A DNA stretch of 64,000 nucleotides from CAG-390 sp045633005 (GCA_045633005.1 JAZQXT010000075.1:1-64000); one strand, 5' to 3'; positions 50,239-58,164 are shown, counted from the first letter of the stretch. Made by a program: numbers and translations. Notes: a model not told the origin generated them from the sequence alone.

Positions 50239-52185
50239 TTATTCAACCAACGATATCAGCTTGTTTATAGAATTATATCTTCCCGCGTTGTTTTTGCACT
50301 TCATAACGACGGCTATGTATTCCTTGCCGTCGATATCAAAGACGGCGCAGATGCAATATCCCGCAGAGTTTGTCGTTCCCGTTTTGAAGCCGATGGCGTT
50401 GGGATTATAGAAACCGTCTTCGGGATCGAGCAGACGATTGGTGTTGGTCCACGTTTTTTTCGCGCCGCCAATAAAGGTAACGGTGCATTTGTGCATAGCG
50501 GTGATCTCGTTGATGGTCGGATAGGTCTTTCTTATGTGATGTGCTATCGTCACAATATCGGCAATGGTTGTGTAATGGTTGTCGTGAGACTCGCCTACCG
50601 CATTCATAAAGTGGGATGAATTTGCACCGATCTCCTTGGCGTAGTCGTTCATAAGTTCGACGAAGTAATCAAGCGCGTCGTTGTCACTCATATTCTTATC
50701 GCCCGAAACGAAACGCGAAACGTGTACTGCGATAGTGTACGCCGCGTCACTTCCCGAGGGAAGAAGCATTGCCACCAGCGCATCGCGCAGGGTCAATTTT
50801 ACTCCCACGTCAAGGTATGCTCGGCTCAGCTCGAGGTTGACGAGATAAAGCTCGTTCCCCGTCTTGAGCACGGTGTCCTCGGGCAGATATTTGAGTGCGG
50901 TTGCCGCGCAAAGAAGCTTTGTGATGCTTGCGGGCGCTACGCGCAGATCGGCGTTGCTTTCGCATATCATTTGAAGCGTATCAGCCTCGTAAAGTCCGTA
51001 GTATTTGGTAGAGAGCTTGAGAGATGAGTCAGCCAACGCCTCGCATACCGTGCAGACGTTGTTGGAAAAGGTATGTCCCAATGGGTCGGAATATACGGGC
51101 TCAACGATAACGGCGTTGCACGTTGAGCATTTAACGCTTTCGGTGTAACCGCGTCTTGTGCAGGTGGGCTCGCCGCCTTCGACCGTTACGAGCGTGTGCT
51201 CCGTGGGCTCGGTGGTAGTAAATTCGGAGAGGGGAACGCCGCAACGCGAGCAGCCCAAATGCTCGGATACTCCGTACATTGAGCAGGTAGGTGCTACGGC
51301 TGGGATGGTTATGGGGTTATGATCGAGTGCGGGGATGGTTTCGGGTGCGGTAAAGGTGATCTTGCACGTCGAGCAGATAACGCTGTCGGTGCAGCCGTCC
51401 TCCGTGCAGGTGGGCGCCGTGCCCTTTACGGTCTTTTTGCTGTGTCCGAGGGCGGGAATGACCTCCGATTCAACAAGCACCTCGTTGCATTGCGAGCAGT
51501 AGGTCTTTTCGGTCTTGCCGTCCTTCGTGCAGGTAGCCGCCTTGCCCTTTGCCGTTATCGGCGTGTGCTCAAGTGCGGCGATGGGCTGTGCTTCAAGCGT
51601 TACCGCGCCGCATACGGAACACGCTTCGCTTTCGGTGAAGCCCGCCTCCGTGCAGGTGGGAGCTTTGCCCTCGACCGTAATGACGGTGTGTTCGAGAGCC
51701 TTGATGGGCTGTGCTTCAAGCGTTACGGTGCTGCATACGGAGCACACCTCGCTTTCGGTGTAGCCGTCCTCCGCGCAGGTGGGTGCTTTGCCGTCAACTG
51801 CTACGGGCGTGTGACCGACAGCCGCGATCACCTCTCCCTCGCGTATAACGGCGGAGCAAAGCGCGCATACCGAGCCTTCCGTGCGTCCATCCTCGGTGCA
51901 GGTGGGGGCGACCGCCTCAACCGTAACGGAGCTGTGCTCCGCGAGCGGCAGAGTCTCAACCTCGCTTTCGCCGCACGCGCACGAGCGTTGCTGTGAGCCT
52001 TGGGACGTGCAGGTGGATGCCGAGATAAGCGACCATTCGCCGAATTCGTGAACGTGCGCCGCGGTAGTGCCTGCCGACGCATCACCTGAAGAATCGCATC
52101 CTGTGCATAAGATGATAAGTAAGATCAAAAAAACGGTGAAAAGCGATGACGGTAAAAGTTTGACCATCGGTTTTTTTGTGTTCAT
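50239..52185 (-). CDS. Lipoprotein D-alanyl-D-alanine carboxypeptidase with eight 41-residue Cys repeats
   Basis: A 648-aa extracytoplasmic penicillin-binding protein of the S11 (PBP5/DacA) family that should trim D-Ala from stem pentapeptides. A signal peptide ends at a lipobox CTGC (Cys30). Residues 44-371 are eight exact 41-residue repeats, each with three or four cysteines and a closing His, plus a partial ninth with CxxC. The catalytic domain follows: SITK (Ser420-Lys423), SGS (477-479) and KTG (601-603). The second motif normally reads SGN; here Asn is Ser. The ATG at 52185 has GGAG six bases upstream. The repeats probably act as a stalk or wall-binding spacer. Confidence 0.88.
   Translation of the reverse strand: MNTKKPMVKLLPSSLFTVFLILLIILCTGCDSSGDASAGTTAAHVHEFGEWSLISASTCTSQGSQQRSCACGESEVETLPLAEHSSVTVEAVAPTCTEDGRTEGSVCALCSAVIREGEVIAAVGHTPVAVDGKAPTCAEDGYTESEVCSVCSTVTLEAQPIKALEHTVITVEGKAPTCTEAGFTESEACSVCGAVTLEAQPIAALEHTPITAKGKAATCTKDGKTEKTYCSQCNEVLVESEVIPALGHSKKTVKGTAPTCTEDGCTDSVICSTCKITFTAPETIPALDHNPITIPAVAPTCSMYGVSEHLGCSRCGVPLSEFTTTEPTEHTLVTVEGGEPTCTRRGYTESVKCSTCNAVIVEPVYSDPLGHTFSNNVCTVCEALADSSLKLSTKYYGLYEADTLQMICESNADLRVAPASITKLLCAATALKYLPEDTVLKTGNELYLVNLELSRAYLDVGVKLTLRDALVAMLLPSGSDAAYTIAVHVSRFVSGDKNMSDNDALDYFVELMNDYAKEIGANSSHFMNAVGESHDNHYTTIADIVTIAHHIRKTYPTINEITAMHKCTVTFIGGAKKTWTNTNRLLDPEDGFYNPNAIGFKTGTTNSAGYCICAVFDIDGKEYIAVVMKCKNNAGRYNSINKLISLVE
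51073..52056 (-). repeat. Eight tandem 123-bp coding repeats (41 aa each)
   Basis: The unit pattern is T-x-V-T-V-x-G-K-A-P-T-C-T-E-x-G followed by C-S-x-C and ending A-L-E/G-H. Spacing is exactly 41 residues in all eight. The units have diverged at the protein level, so the array is old rather than recently expanded. Confidence 0.95.
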
Positions 52186-52376
52186 AGCCATCTCCGAAAA
52201 GAATTTTTATTATACAAAATTTAATTATATTACATTTGGGCAAAAATGTCAAGATTAAGTTTTTGCCTCTACGCAACCGTTTGAATTTTCGGCAAATTTC
52301 CGAACCAAAATTCATGGCAGTAATTACTTCGGGAAATCGGTACAAAAATCTTTTTTCTAAAAACTGCAAAAAAGTG

Positions 52377-52405
52377 TTGACAAAACATTTGGATTGTGAT
52401 AATAT
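52377..52405 (+). promoter_or_regulatory. Promoter for tRNA-Lys
   Basis: TTGACA (52377-52382), 17-bp spacer, TAATAT (52400-52405). Confidence 0.8.
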
Positions 52406-52419
52406 ATATGGAGCCGCGT

Positions 52420-52495
52420 GATCCATTAGCTCAGACGGTAGAGCACTTGACTTTTAATCAAGGTGTCCGGAGTTCGAGTCTCCGATGGATCACCA
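52420..52495 (+). tRNA. tRNA-Lys (anticodon UUU)
   Basis: A complete 76-nt cloverleaf: acceptor GATCCAT/ATGGATC, D arm GCTC/GAGC, anticodon stem CTTGA/TCAAG with loop CTTTTAA (anticodon TTT at 52453-52455), T arm CGGAG/CTCCG with TTCGAGT. The CCA end is encoded. It has its own promoter and terminator. Confidence 0.98.
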
Positions 52496-52531
52496 AAAAT
52501 CCCCATCCTCAACAGAGGATGGGGATTTTTG
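52496..52531 (+). terminator. Terminator after tRNA-Lys
   Basis: AAAAATCCCCATCCTC and GAGGATGGGGATTTTT form a 16-bp stem with loop AACA. Confidence 0.95.
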
Positions 52532-52552
52532 ATGATCCACGAGCGAACTCCG
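52532..52552 (-). repeat. Inverted, degenerate copy of the tRNA-Lys 3' end
   Basis: Read on the minus strand this segment contains CGGAGTTCG and, four bases on, TGGATCA, in the same order as the T arm and acceptor 3' end of the tRNA just upstream. It may be a remnant of an integration or duplication event. Confidence 0.4.
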
Positions 52553-52584
52553 TCCGCAAGCTTGCTTGTAAGCGCCAAGACAAG

Positions 52585-52726
52585 GAAAACGCCGTTGGCG
52601 TTTTCAGTGAAATCCGACTTCGTCGGGTGAAATACGGCTTCGCCGTGTGAAATATTTGCCTTACGGCAAATGTGAAATATTTTGCTTCGCAAAATGTGAA
52701 GGTGGCTTTTTGCTTGCGCAAAAAGC
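52585..52726 (+). repeat. Tandem hairpin array A (GTGAAAT linker)
   Basis: Six short, perfectly paired hairpins lie head to tail. Stems are 52585-52605, 52614-52626, 52634-52646, 52654-52671, 52679-52695 and 52705-52726. They are separated by a constant GTGAAAT linker (52607-52613, 52627-52633, 52647-52653, 52672-52678; shortened at 52696-52700). Stem sequences differ from unit to unit while pairing is kept; loops are mostly TTC or TTNC. Confidence 0.85.
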
Positions 52727-52778
52727 ATTTTATAAAATTGAATTAAGCTTTGTAGAATTAAATTATTAAGGAGCGAAA

Positions 52779-53627
52779 ATGCTTTACGACGTAATGAATG
52801 CGGCGGGGTTTCCGAAGGAAGCCCAAGATTATTTTATACTAAAGGAACAAGAGCTGTTGCGTATGGAGTGCGCGGAGCAGAGGATAGCCGACGCTGTGGC
52901 GGCGGTATGCACGGACGGCGCGGAGTTCATCCCGCTTCTCGAAGCGCTCTCGGCGGATAGCGGCGTGCCGCGCTACGCCTCCGATATGATAGTGCTGCTC
53001 TACGCCGCCGAAAAGATGGCGGAGCGATACAAGGAAGCAGGGCTGTCCGACGAAATATATATTGACACGATATCCGACCTTCGCAACAAGCTTTACGAAT
53101 GCAAAAAGCTAAAGGGCGAGTGGGGAACGTTCGTGGCGTGGTGGCTTGCGGGATATTTCAGGCTCAAGCGTTTTGCCCTCGGCAGACTTCAATACGAGGT
53201 CGTGGAGCACGAGGGAGGGCACGCGCTGAACTGCCACATACCGTCGGGCTCGCCGCTGAATTTCGAAGCCGTTATGGCTTCGCTTCGCAAAGCGTACGAT
53301 TTTTATCCGCAGGTGAGGCGCGACGGCAAAATTACCGTGGTATGTCATTCGTGGTTGCTTTATCCGCCGCACAGAGAGCTGTTTTCGGACGGCGGCAACC
53401 TGCGCCGTTTCGTAGACCTTTTCACTATTACGGAAAGCACCCCCGACCCGAAAAATCAATCCCTTTGGCTGATCTTTTATAAAAATTACAATTCCGTAAG
53501 CCTCGACGAGCTTCCGACGGATACCACGCTCCGGCGCGCCTTCGTAAAGTATCTGCGCGATGGCAACTGTATGGGCTACGGCAGGGGATATTTGATATTT
53601 GATGGTGAAAAAGTAGTATCAAAATAA
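52779..53627 (+). CDS. Acyltransferase-domain protein (NAT_N/GNAT_C type)
   Basis: A 282-aa cytoplasmic protein that matches my memory of the two-domain acyltransferase-like family with an N-terminal NAT_N part and a GNAT-like C-terminal domain. Signatures are YIDTISDLRNKLYECKKLKG, ALGRLQYEVV, LNCHIPSGSPLNFEAVMASL and VCHSWLLYPPHREL followed by GGNLRRFVDLFTI. The substrate is unknown. AAGGAG precedes the ATG. No promoter is obvious between it and hairpin array A, so transcripts probably run through the array. Array B lies downstream, so the gene is framed by the two arrays. Confidence 0.72.
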   Translation: MLYDVMNAAGFPKEAQDYFILKEQELLRMECAEQRIADAVAAVCTDGAEFIPLLEALSADSGVPRYASDMIVLLYAAEKMAERYKEAGLSDEIYIDTISDLRNKLYECKKLKGEWGTFVAWWLAGYFRLKRFALGRLQYEVVEHEGGHALNCHIPSGSPLNFEAVMASLRKAYDFYPQVRRDGKITVVCHSWLLYPPHRELFSDGGNLRRFVDLFTITESTPDPKNQSLWLIFYKNYNSVSLDELPTDTTLRRAFVKYLRDGNCMGYGRGYLIFDGEKVVSK

Positions 53628-53701
53628 AAAAGTTACGGGAATATGCCGTACTCTAAAGGACAGTTTTTAATTCAACAGAATACAGTACCTACCGACAGAA
53701 A

Positions 53702-53738
53702 AAGGACGGAGAGTTGTAAACTCCCCGTCCTCTTTTAT
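53702..53738 (+). terminator. Terminator after the acyltransferase-like gene
   Basis: AGGACGG-GAGTT pairs with AACTC-CCGTCCT (one mismatch), followed by CTTTT. Confidence 0.8.
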
Positions 53739-53784
53739 TTGCAAGCACTGCTTTTTGTAACTACAAATGCGATGATTCAATTCG

Positions 53785-53989
53785 TCGATATGCTTCGCTG
53801 CGCTCAGCTCGATATATTTGCCTTGCGGCAAATTCGATATAACCGCCCTTGCGGTCGGTTTCGATATGATATTCGCCTATTTTTCTCGTGCGAAGCACAT
53901 ATCGAGTCCGTAAGGACATATCGAGCACGAAGTGCATATCGATCGCCGTAGGCGAATATCGATGCGTTGTGCCCTTAAGGGCACAACGC
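53785..53989. repeat. Tandem hairpin array B (TCGATAT / ATATCGA linkers)
   Basis: The left half has four TCGATAT linkers (53785, 53809, 53834, 53861) between small hairpins such as ATTTGCC/GGCAAAT (53816-53833). The right half has four ATATCGA linkers (53899, 53918, 53936, 53956), the reverse complement, between hairpins GTGC/GCAC, GTCC/GGAC, GCAC/GTGC and TCGCC/GGCGA. An 11-bp stem (53964-53974 with 53979-53989) ends it. GATATTCGCC near the centre also pairs with 53951-53960. The array is therefore mirror-symmetric overall. Confidence 0.85.
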
Positions 53990-53996
53990 TAACCAT

Positions 53997-54638
53997 TTAG
54001 CAGCACGGACCCGGGAGACCGCAGCAAAGGCTGTAAATACAGCAGCAATCAAGGCAATTGCTGTTGCACGCACTCTGGTGCGTGCCGTACGCGCCCGTTG
54101 AGCCGTAGGCGTTCATCTGCCTGCGAAGCTGTTCGCGTGCGTTTTGATACTCGGCGTTGTAGGGGTCGCGCGCCACCGCAACGTCAAAGCAACGCCCCGC
54201 ATCCATGTACTGCCCCCTGCGGACGAGCACACAGCCGCGCAGGAAATACCATTCGCCGCTACGCAGATTTTCATCCATATTCAAAAGTATATCGTCGGCG
54301 CGCGCAACGTCGCCCGCGTTGATAAGTCGGCGTACGGTGGCGAACTGCTCCGCGCCTGCGCCGCTGTACTCGCTTTGCGAGTTGCCGTAATTATAGCCGT
54401 AATTATAAGAATACGAACTGCCGTTTGCGGAGGTCGAGCCGCCCGCTCGCATTTTTTGTATCTCCTCGTACGCGGCGTTGACCTCCTGCATCTTCTCGGT
54501 GGCAAGGTCGGCAAGGTCGCTGTCGCGGTATCTGTCGGGGTGATATTTGCGCGCAAGCTCGCGGTAGGCTTTTTTTATCTCCTCGTCGCTTGCGGACGGT
54601 GATACTCCGAGGACGGAGTACGGGTCTTTATTTGACAT
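53997..54638 (-). CDS. J-domain protein with TPR-like region and cysteine-rich tail
   Basis: A 213-aa co-chaperone-like protein. Residues 1-65 are a J domain (DPYSVLGVSPSASDEEIKKA and YHPDRYRDSD with the HPD motif). A Ser/Tyr/Gly/Asn-rich linker (about 68-95) follows, then TPR-like helices (GEWYFLRGCVLVRRGQYMDA). The last 24 residues contain nine cysteines, including CCC and two CC pairs, with a hydrophobic stretch. It has no zinc-finger domain, so it is not DnaJ itself. It overlaps the upstream DUF5685 gene by 11 bp and is probably co-translated with it. Confidence 0.88.
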   Translation of the reverse strand: MSNKDPYSVLGVSPSASDEEIKKAYRELARKYHPDRYRDSDLADLATEKMQEVNAAYEEIQKMRAGGSTSANGSSYSYNYGYNYGNSQSEYSGAGAEQFATVRRLINAGDVARADDILLNMDENLRSGEWYFLRGCVLVRRGQYMDAGRCFDVAVARDPYNAEYQNAREQLRRQMNAYGSTGAYGTHQSACNSNCLDCCCIYSLCCGLPGPCC

Positions 54639-55554
54639 GGCTTTTTTCCTCGTTTTTTTCTATATTATCACGCCGCGGCTTTCTGTAGCTTCCGTCAAGC
54701 ACGGCGGCGGTCACGCGCGGCAATCCCGCGCCGAGAATATTATCAAGTATTTCGCGTGCTTCGGGGTTCGACGCTCCGTCGGAAAGGTCGAGCGCCGCAA
54801 GTGCCGCGCCTGCCTCGGCGTCGAGCATACACGCGACGGTCTTTTTTTCCTCGTCGGAGAGTGCGTCGGATGAATACGCTATTAAAAAAGGATTGAATCT
54901 TCCGCGCCGTGCGTCTTTTTGCAGATCGTCAAGTGCGTCGATGAAGTATATCCAACGCCCGACGTGCATACCGACGGCTTCTGCTATCAGCTTGTTTTGT
55001 CCCTCAAAGCCGTATGAGAGAATGATCGACAATACCTTGCCGAAAAGTGATGCGAGAAGGTCGAGCGAGAGCGTGTCTGGGGCATCTGCGGCGGCATTTT
55101 CCGCCCGATAAAGCTCTGCGAGCGCGTCTGCTATCGGCTCTGCAAGCTCGGGGTAGTGCTTTCCGACCTTGCGCTTCCAGCCTTTTGATGCCAAACGCCC
55201 CATGCGTGCGGCAAAGCGGCGCATTCCCCGCTCGTCGGTAAGGTCGTCGTCGAATTTCAGCGCGGTAAGAAGGGAAGTGGCGGCGGCGGCGTAGCGCGTT
55301 TGCTCGCACCTTTTTGCGCAGGTGCGCTTGGTAAGTGGGTTTGCCGCGCATCTTTGGCGGCTGAACTCTACCTTGTCGCCCGTAAGCACGAGCCTTGCGA
55401 GTGCAAGAAACACCGCGTCGTAGGAGAGCGCGAGGCGCGAAGCAGAGCCGCTTACCTCGCCGTGCGACTTGCAGATTCCGCAGTACACCGCGCGATAATA
55501 TTCATATTCCCCCACGCGAAGCGCGGGAACGTGCGGTCTGACGTATCCGAACAT
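54628..55554 (-). CDS. DUF5685 family protein
   Basis: A 308-aa protein beginning MFGYVRPHVPALRVGEYEYY, then RAVYCGICKSHGEVSG, which I recognise as DUF5685. It is largely helical with several cysteines (CGICK, RCAANP, TCAKRCEQT) that could bind metal, and an EGQNKLIAEAVGMHVGRWIY/FIDALDDLQKDA segment reminiscent of helical isoprenoid-type folds. Function unknown. The ATG at 55554 has GGAGG upstream. It lies in an operon with the J-domain gene, which it overlaps by 11 bp; this pairing suggests a shared task. Confidence 0.82.
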   Translation of the reverse strand: MFGYVRPHVPALRVGEYEYYRAVYCGICKSHGEVSGSASRLALSYDAVFLALARLVLTGDKVEFSRQRCAANPLTKRTCAKRCEQTRYAAAATSLLTALKFDDDLTDERGMRRFAARMGRLASKGWKRKVGKHYPELAEPIADALAELYRAENAAADAPDTLSLDLLASLFGKVLSIILSYGFEGQNKLIAEAVGMHVGRWIYFIDALDDLQKDARRGRFNPFLIAYSSDALSDEEKKTVACMLDAEAGAALAALDLSDGASNPEAREILDNILGAGLPRVTAAVLDGSYRKPRRDNIEKNEEKSHVK

Positions 55555-55582
55555 ATCTGCCTCCAAAATTGCATTCATTAAT

Positions 55583-55611
55583 ATAATATATCATTTTGCG
55601 CAGAAATTCAA
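55583..55611 (-). promoter_or_regulatory. Promoter for DUF5685-J-domain operon
   Basis: On the minus strand TTGAAT-N17-TATTAT (-10 at 55583-55588, -35 at 55606-55611). Confidence 0.75.
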
Positions 55612-55725
55612 TACCAATTTGTAAATTATTTGTATTTGGGGACTTTGCCGCGATGTCTTCTGTAACATTCTTACATTTTTAAGAGCGGTTTATTTGTTAA
55701 GTTTCACAAAAAGTTTTTTTGCCTA

Positions 55726-55754
55726 TTGACAAATGTACGGCAATAATGTATAAT
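55726..55754 (+). promoter_or_regulatory. Consensus promoter for the second solute-binding lipoprotein
   Basis: TTGACA (55726-55731), 17-bp spacer, TATAAT (55749-55754): a perfect match to the vegetative consensus, implying strong expression. The stretch 55612-55725 is AT-rich, and I see nothing further in it. Confidence 0.92.
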
Positions 55755-55816
55755 TGACTTACCAATAAATGCCCTTGGGCAAATTATGCCCGCGAGCAAA
55801 TTTTCAGGAGGAAAAA

Positions 55817-57325
55817 ATGAAAAACGCAACAAAGCTTATAAGCCTTGTATTGGCAGTTTTGATGATGGCTGTGGCGCTTGTTTCATGTGCTGACACCGGT
55901 GAAGGCAACACCACCACCGCCGGCGCTGTTACGACGAACCCTTCATCCGCTAACTCGGACGTTGTTCCTACCGTTCCGGACGGAGTGACCTACCCCGGTC
56001 AGACCATCAACGTAATTGCCAGCAACTACGACTGGTTTAACGACGAGATCTACGTCGAGGCGGAGACCGGAAGTGCTATTCCCGATGCTATCTGGAAGAG
56101 AAATGACCTCGTTAAGACGAAGCTCGGTATCGAGTTCGTTTACTCGGGTCAGGATTCCAGCAGCGGTCCCGGTGGAACCAACAAGGTCGTTGGTGAGATC
56201 GACAAGCAGTACGAGGGCGGTCTTAACGACTACTCCGTAGCAGTAGGTAACTCCTACACTATGGCTACCAACACCATGGAGAACCATTTCGTTGACCTTA
56301 CCGATATGGGTGCTTATTTTGATCTTGAGAAGGCTTACTGGTCTCAGGGTATGAACGATGCTCTCAGCATTGGTAGCGCTCAGTACCTCGCTACCGGTCC
56401 TATGGTTCTTTCGTCCTACAGACTTATCTACGGTACTCTGTTCAACGAGACTATGTTCAACAACCACGAGGTTGCTCTTCCTTACGATAAGGTAGATTCT
56501 AAGGAGTGGACCGTTGCTTACCAGAGAAGCATCGTAGAGACCTTCTGTGATGCAGAGGTGGATCAGGATCCCGCTGCAACCTACGGCTTTATCGTAAACC
56601 ACAATAACATCGGTTGTGACCCTTACCTCAGCGCACTCAAGGTTCCGCTCGTTGTAAAGGATGAGAACAATATGTTCAAGGTAGAGACCGATAGAGACCG
56701 TACCGTTAGTGCGATCGGTGAGGTCTGCGACCTTATCTACAACACCAGAGGTACTTATCGTCTTGCTAGCTACGGCAACGACAGCGAGCAGGGTGATCTT
56801 GCTAAGAAGTTCTCCGAGGGTACTGCTGCAATGGCACACCTTCGTCTGATGGAGCTTGAGGGTGAGTTCATTTCTCAGATGGAAGACGTTTACGGTATTC
56901 TTCCTATGCCTCTGCTCAATTCCGATCAGGACAACTACTACACTATGGCTCACGACCAGATCTCCGTTGTTGGCGTTCCCAACACCAGAAAGAGCGAGTC
57001 TGAGCTTGAGATGATCGGTGCGTTCCTCGATCTCATGGCATACTACTCCTACACCGAGGTAACTCCCGTATACTACGATATGTGCCTTAAGGGCAGATAT
57101 TTCGAGAACCCCCGCGCTCTCGATATGCTCGATAAGCTCACCGAGGGTCTTTACATGGACCCCGCAGTTATCTACCACGAGATCCTTGGTGGTCCTCTCG
57201 GTAGCTGGCGTGGATGGATCGGCAGCAACAAGACCAGCGTTGCTTCCTCCATTACCATTCTCGGCAGAAATATGACTGCACACGTTAAGAAGGTTAACAC
57301 CGCTTTCGAAAAGATTGCTAAGTAA
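55817..57325 (+). CDS. Second orphan extracellular solute-binding lipoprotein
   Basis: A 502-aa lipoprotein. The signal peptide (MKNATKLISLVLAVLMMAVA) ends in LVSC (about residue 25), followed by a Thr/Asn/Ser linker. The mature protein resembles carbohydrate-type solute-binding proteins (YPGQTINVIASNYDWFNDEI, VDLTDMGAYFDLEKAYWSQG, YRLIYGTLFNETMF). AGGAGG precedes the ATG. Codon bias and the consensus promoter suggest very high expression. No transporter genes lie next to it; it is a single-gene unit with a strong terminator. It is distinct in sequence from the lipoprotein at 21.5 kb. Confidence 0.82.
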   Translation: MKNATKLISLVLAVLMMAVALVSCADTGEGNTTTAGAVTTNPSSANSDVVPTVPDGVTYPGQTINVIASNYDWFNDEIYVEAETGSAIPDAIWKRNDLVKTKLGIEFVYSGQDSSSGPGGTNKVVGEIDKQYEGGLNDYSVAVGNSYTMATNTMENHFVDLTDMGAYFDLEKAYWSQGMNDALSIGSAQYLATGPMVLSSYRLIYGTLFNETMFNNHEVALPYDKVDSKEWTVAYQRSIVETFCDAEVDQDPAATYGFIVNHNNIGCDPYLSALKVPLVVKDENNMFKVETDRDRTVSAIGEVCDLIYNTRGTYRLASYGNDSEQGDLAKKFSEGTAAMAHLRLMELEGEFISQMEDVYGILPMPLLNSDQDNYYTMAHDQISVVGVPNTRKSESELEMIGAFLDLMAYYSYTEVTPVYYDMCLKGRYFENPRALDMLDKLTEGLYMDPAVIYHEILGGPLGSWRGWIGSNKTSVASSITILGRNMTAHVKKVNTAFEKIAK

Positions 57326-57338
57326 TCTTTAATAATTC

Positions 57339-57371
57339 AATGGACTGCGCCTTGGGCGCAGTCCATTTTTC
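57339..57371 (+). terminator. Terminator after the second solute-binding lipoprotein
   Basis: ATGGACTGCGCC and GGCGCAGTCCAT form a 12-bp stem with loop TTG, then five T. Confidence 0.95.
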
Positions 57372-57382
57372 TTGCTTTTGAC

Positions 57383-57411
57383 TTGACAAGCTTTAAAAAG
57401 TAATATATAAT
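57383..57411 (+). promoter_or_regulatory. Consensus promoter for the HAD-ROK operon
   Basis: TTGACA (57383-57388), 17-bp spacer, TATAAT (57406-57411). Confidence 0.92.
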
Positions 57412-57453
57412 ATAAATGATTATTGGCTTTTTGTCAGACTTGGAGGAAGTAAA

Positions 57454-58164
57454 ATGATAAAACTTGTGGCATTCGACCTTGACGGAACGCTGACTCAGCA
57501 TAAAACCCCGATTAGTGACGAAAATCGCGCGGTGCTTGATCGCCTTGCCGAGAAATATACGCTTCTTATGGTAGGTGCGGGACAATGTATGCGTATTTAT
57601 AAGCAGATGCGCGAATATCCCATTGATATAATAGGTAACTACGGCTTGCAGTATGCAAGATATGACGCGAAGACGGGTGCTCCCGTTATCGAGCGTGACC
57701 TCGTGCTTCCTTGCGATAGGGAGTCCGTAACGGCGAGAGTCGAAATGCTCAGAAATAAATACGGCTTTACCGAGTACGCGGGCGAGAGCGTGGAGTTTCA
57801 CCCCTCGGGCTGTGTGACCTTCCCAGTGCTTGGCACGGCGGCTAAAATAGAGGACAAGCTTGCGTTTGACCCCGACCGTTCAAAGCGCCGCAAGATATAC
57901 GACGAGGTGTGCGAGGTCTTTTCCGAGTACGTCGTGTTCGTCGGTGGCTCGTCCTCGTTCGATATGGCGCCCAAGCCCTACGATAAATATTACGCGCTGT
58001 CTAAATATTGCGAGGAGCGCGGCATAGCACATAACGAGGCTGTTTTCGTAGGCGACGATTACGGCAGGGGCGGTAACGACGAGTCGGTATTCGTTTCCGA
58101 TTTCGGTTTTATAAAGGTTGACGATTATACGAAGCTTGGCGAGTATGTCAAGGAACTTCTTTGA
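57454..58164 (+). CDS. HAD-IIB protein resembling eukaryotic-type phosphomannomutase
   Basis: A 236-aa haloacid-dehalogenase superfamily enzyme acting on phosphosugars. Motif I is VAFDLDGTLT (Asp8, Asp10). The C-terminal part VGGSSSFDMAPKPYDKYYAL and FVGDDYGRGGNDESVF lines up from memory with human PMM2 segments that end in FPDGWDK and GGNDHEIF. The cap region GESVEFHPSGCVTFPVLG also corresponds, but the arginines that hold the second phosphate in PMM2 appear to be replaced. It may therefore be a phosphatase rather than a mutase. It is in an operon with a ROK glucokinase 14 bp downstream. Confidence 0.8.
   Translation: MIKLVAFDLDGTLTQHKTPISDENRAVLDRLAEKYTLLMVGAGQCMRIYKQMREYPIDIIGNYGLQYARYDAKTGAPVIERDLVLPCDRESVTARVEMLRNKYGFTEYAGESVEFHPSGCVTFPVLGTAAKIEDKLAFDPDRSKRRKIYDEVCEVFSEYVVFVGGSSSFDMAPKPYDKYYALSKYCEERGIAHNEAVFVGDDYGRGGNDESVFVSDFGFIKVDDYTKLGEYVKELL

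Noticed and set aside
52585..53989. Hairpin arrays considered as CRISPR arrays
   Set aside because: The constant unit is only 7 nt, the intervening segments are self-complementary and 13-22 nt long, and no cas genes are near.
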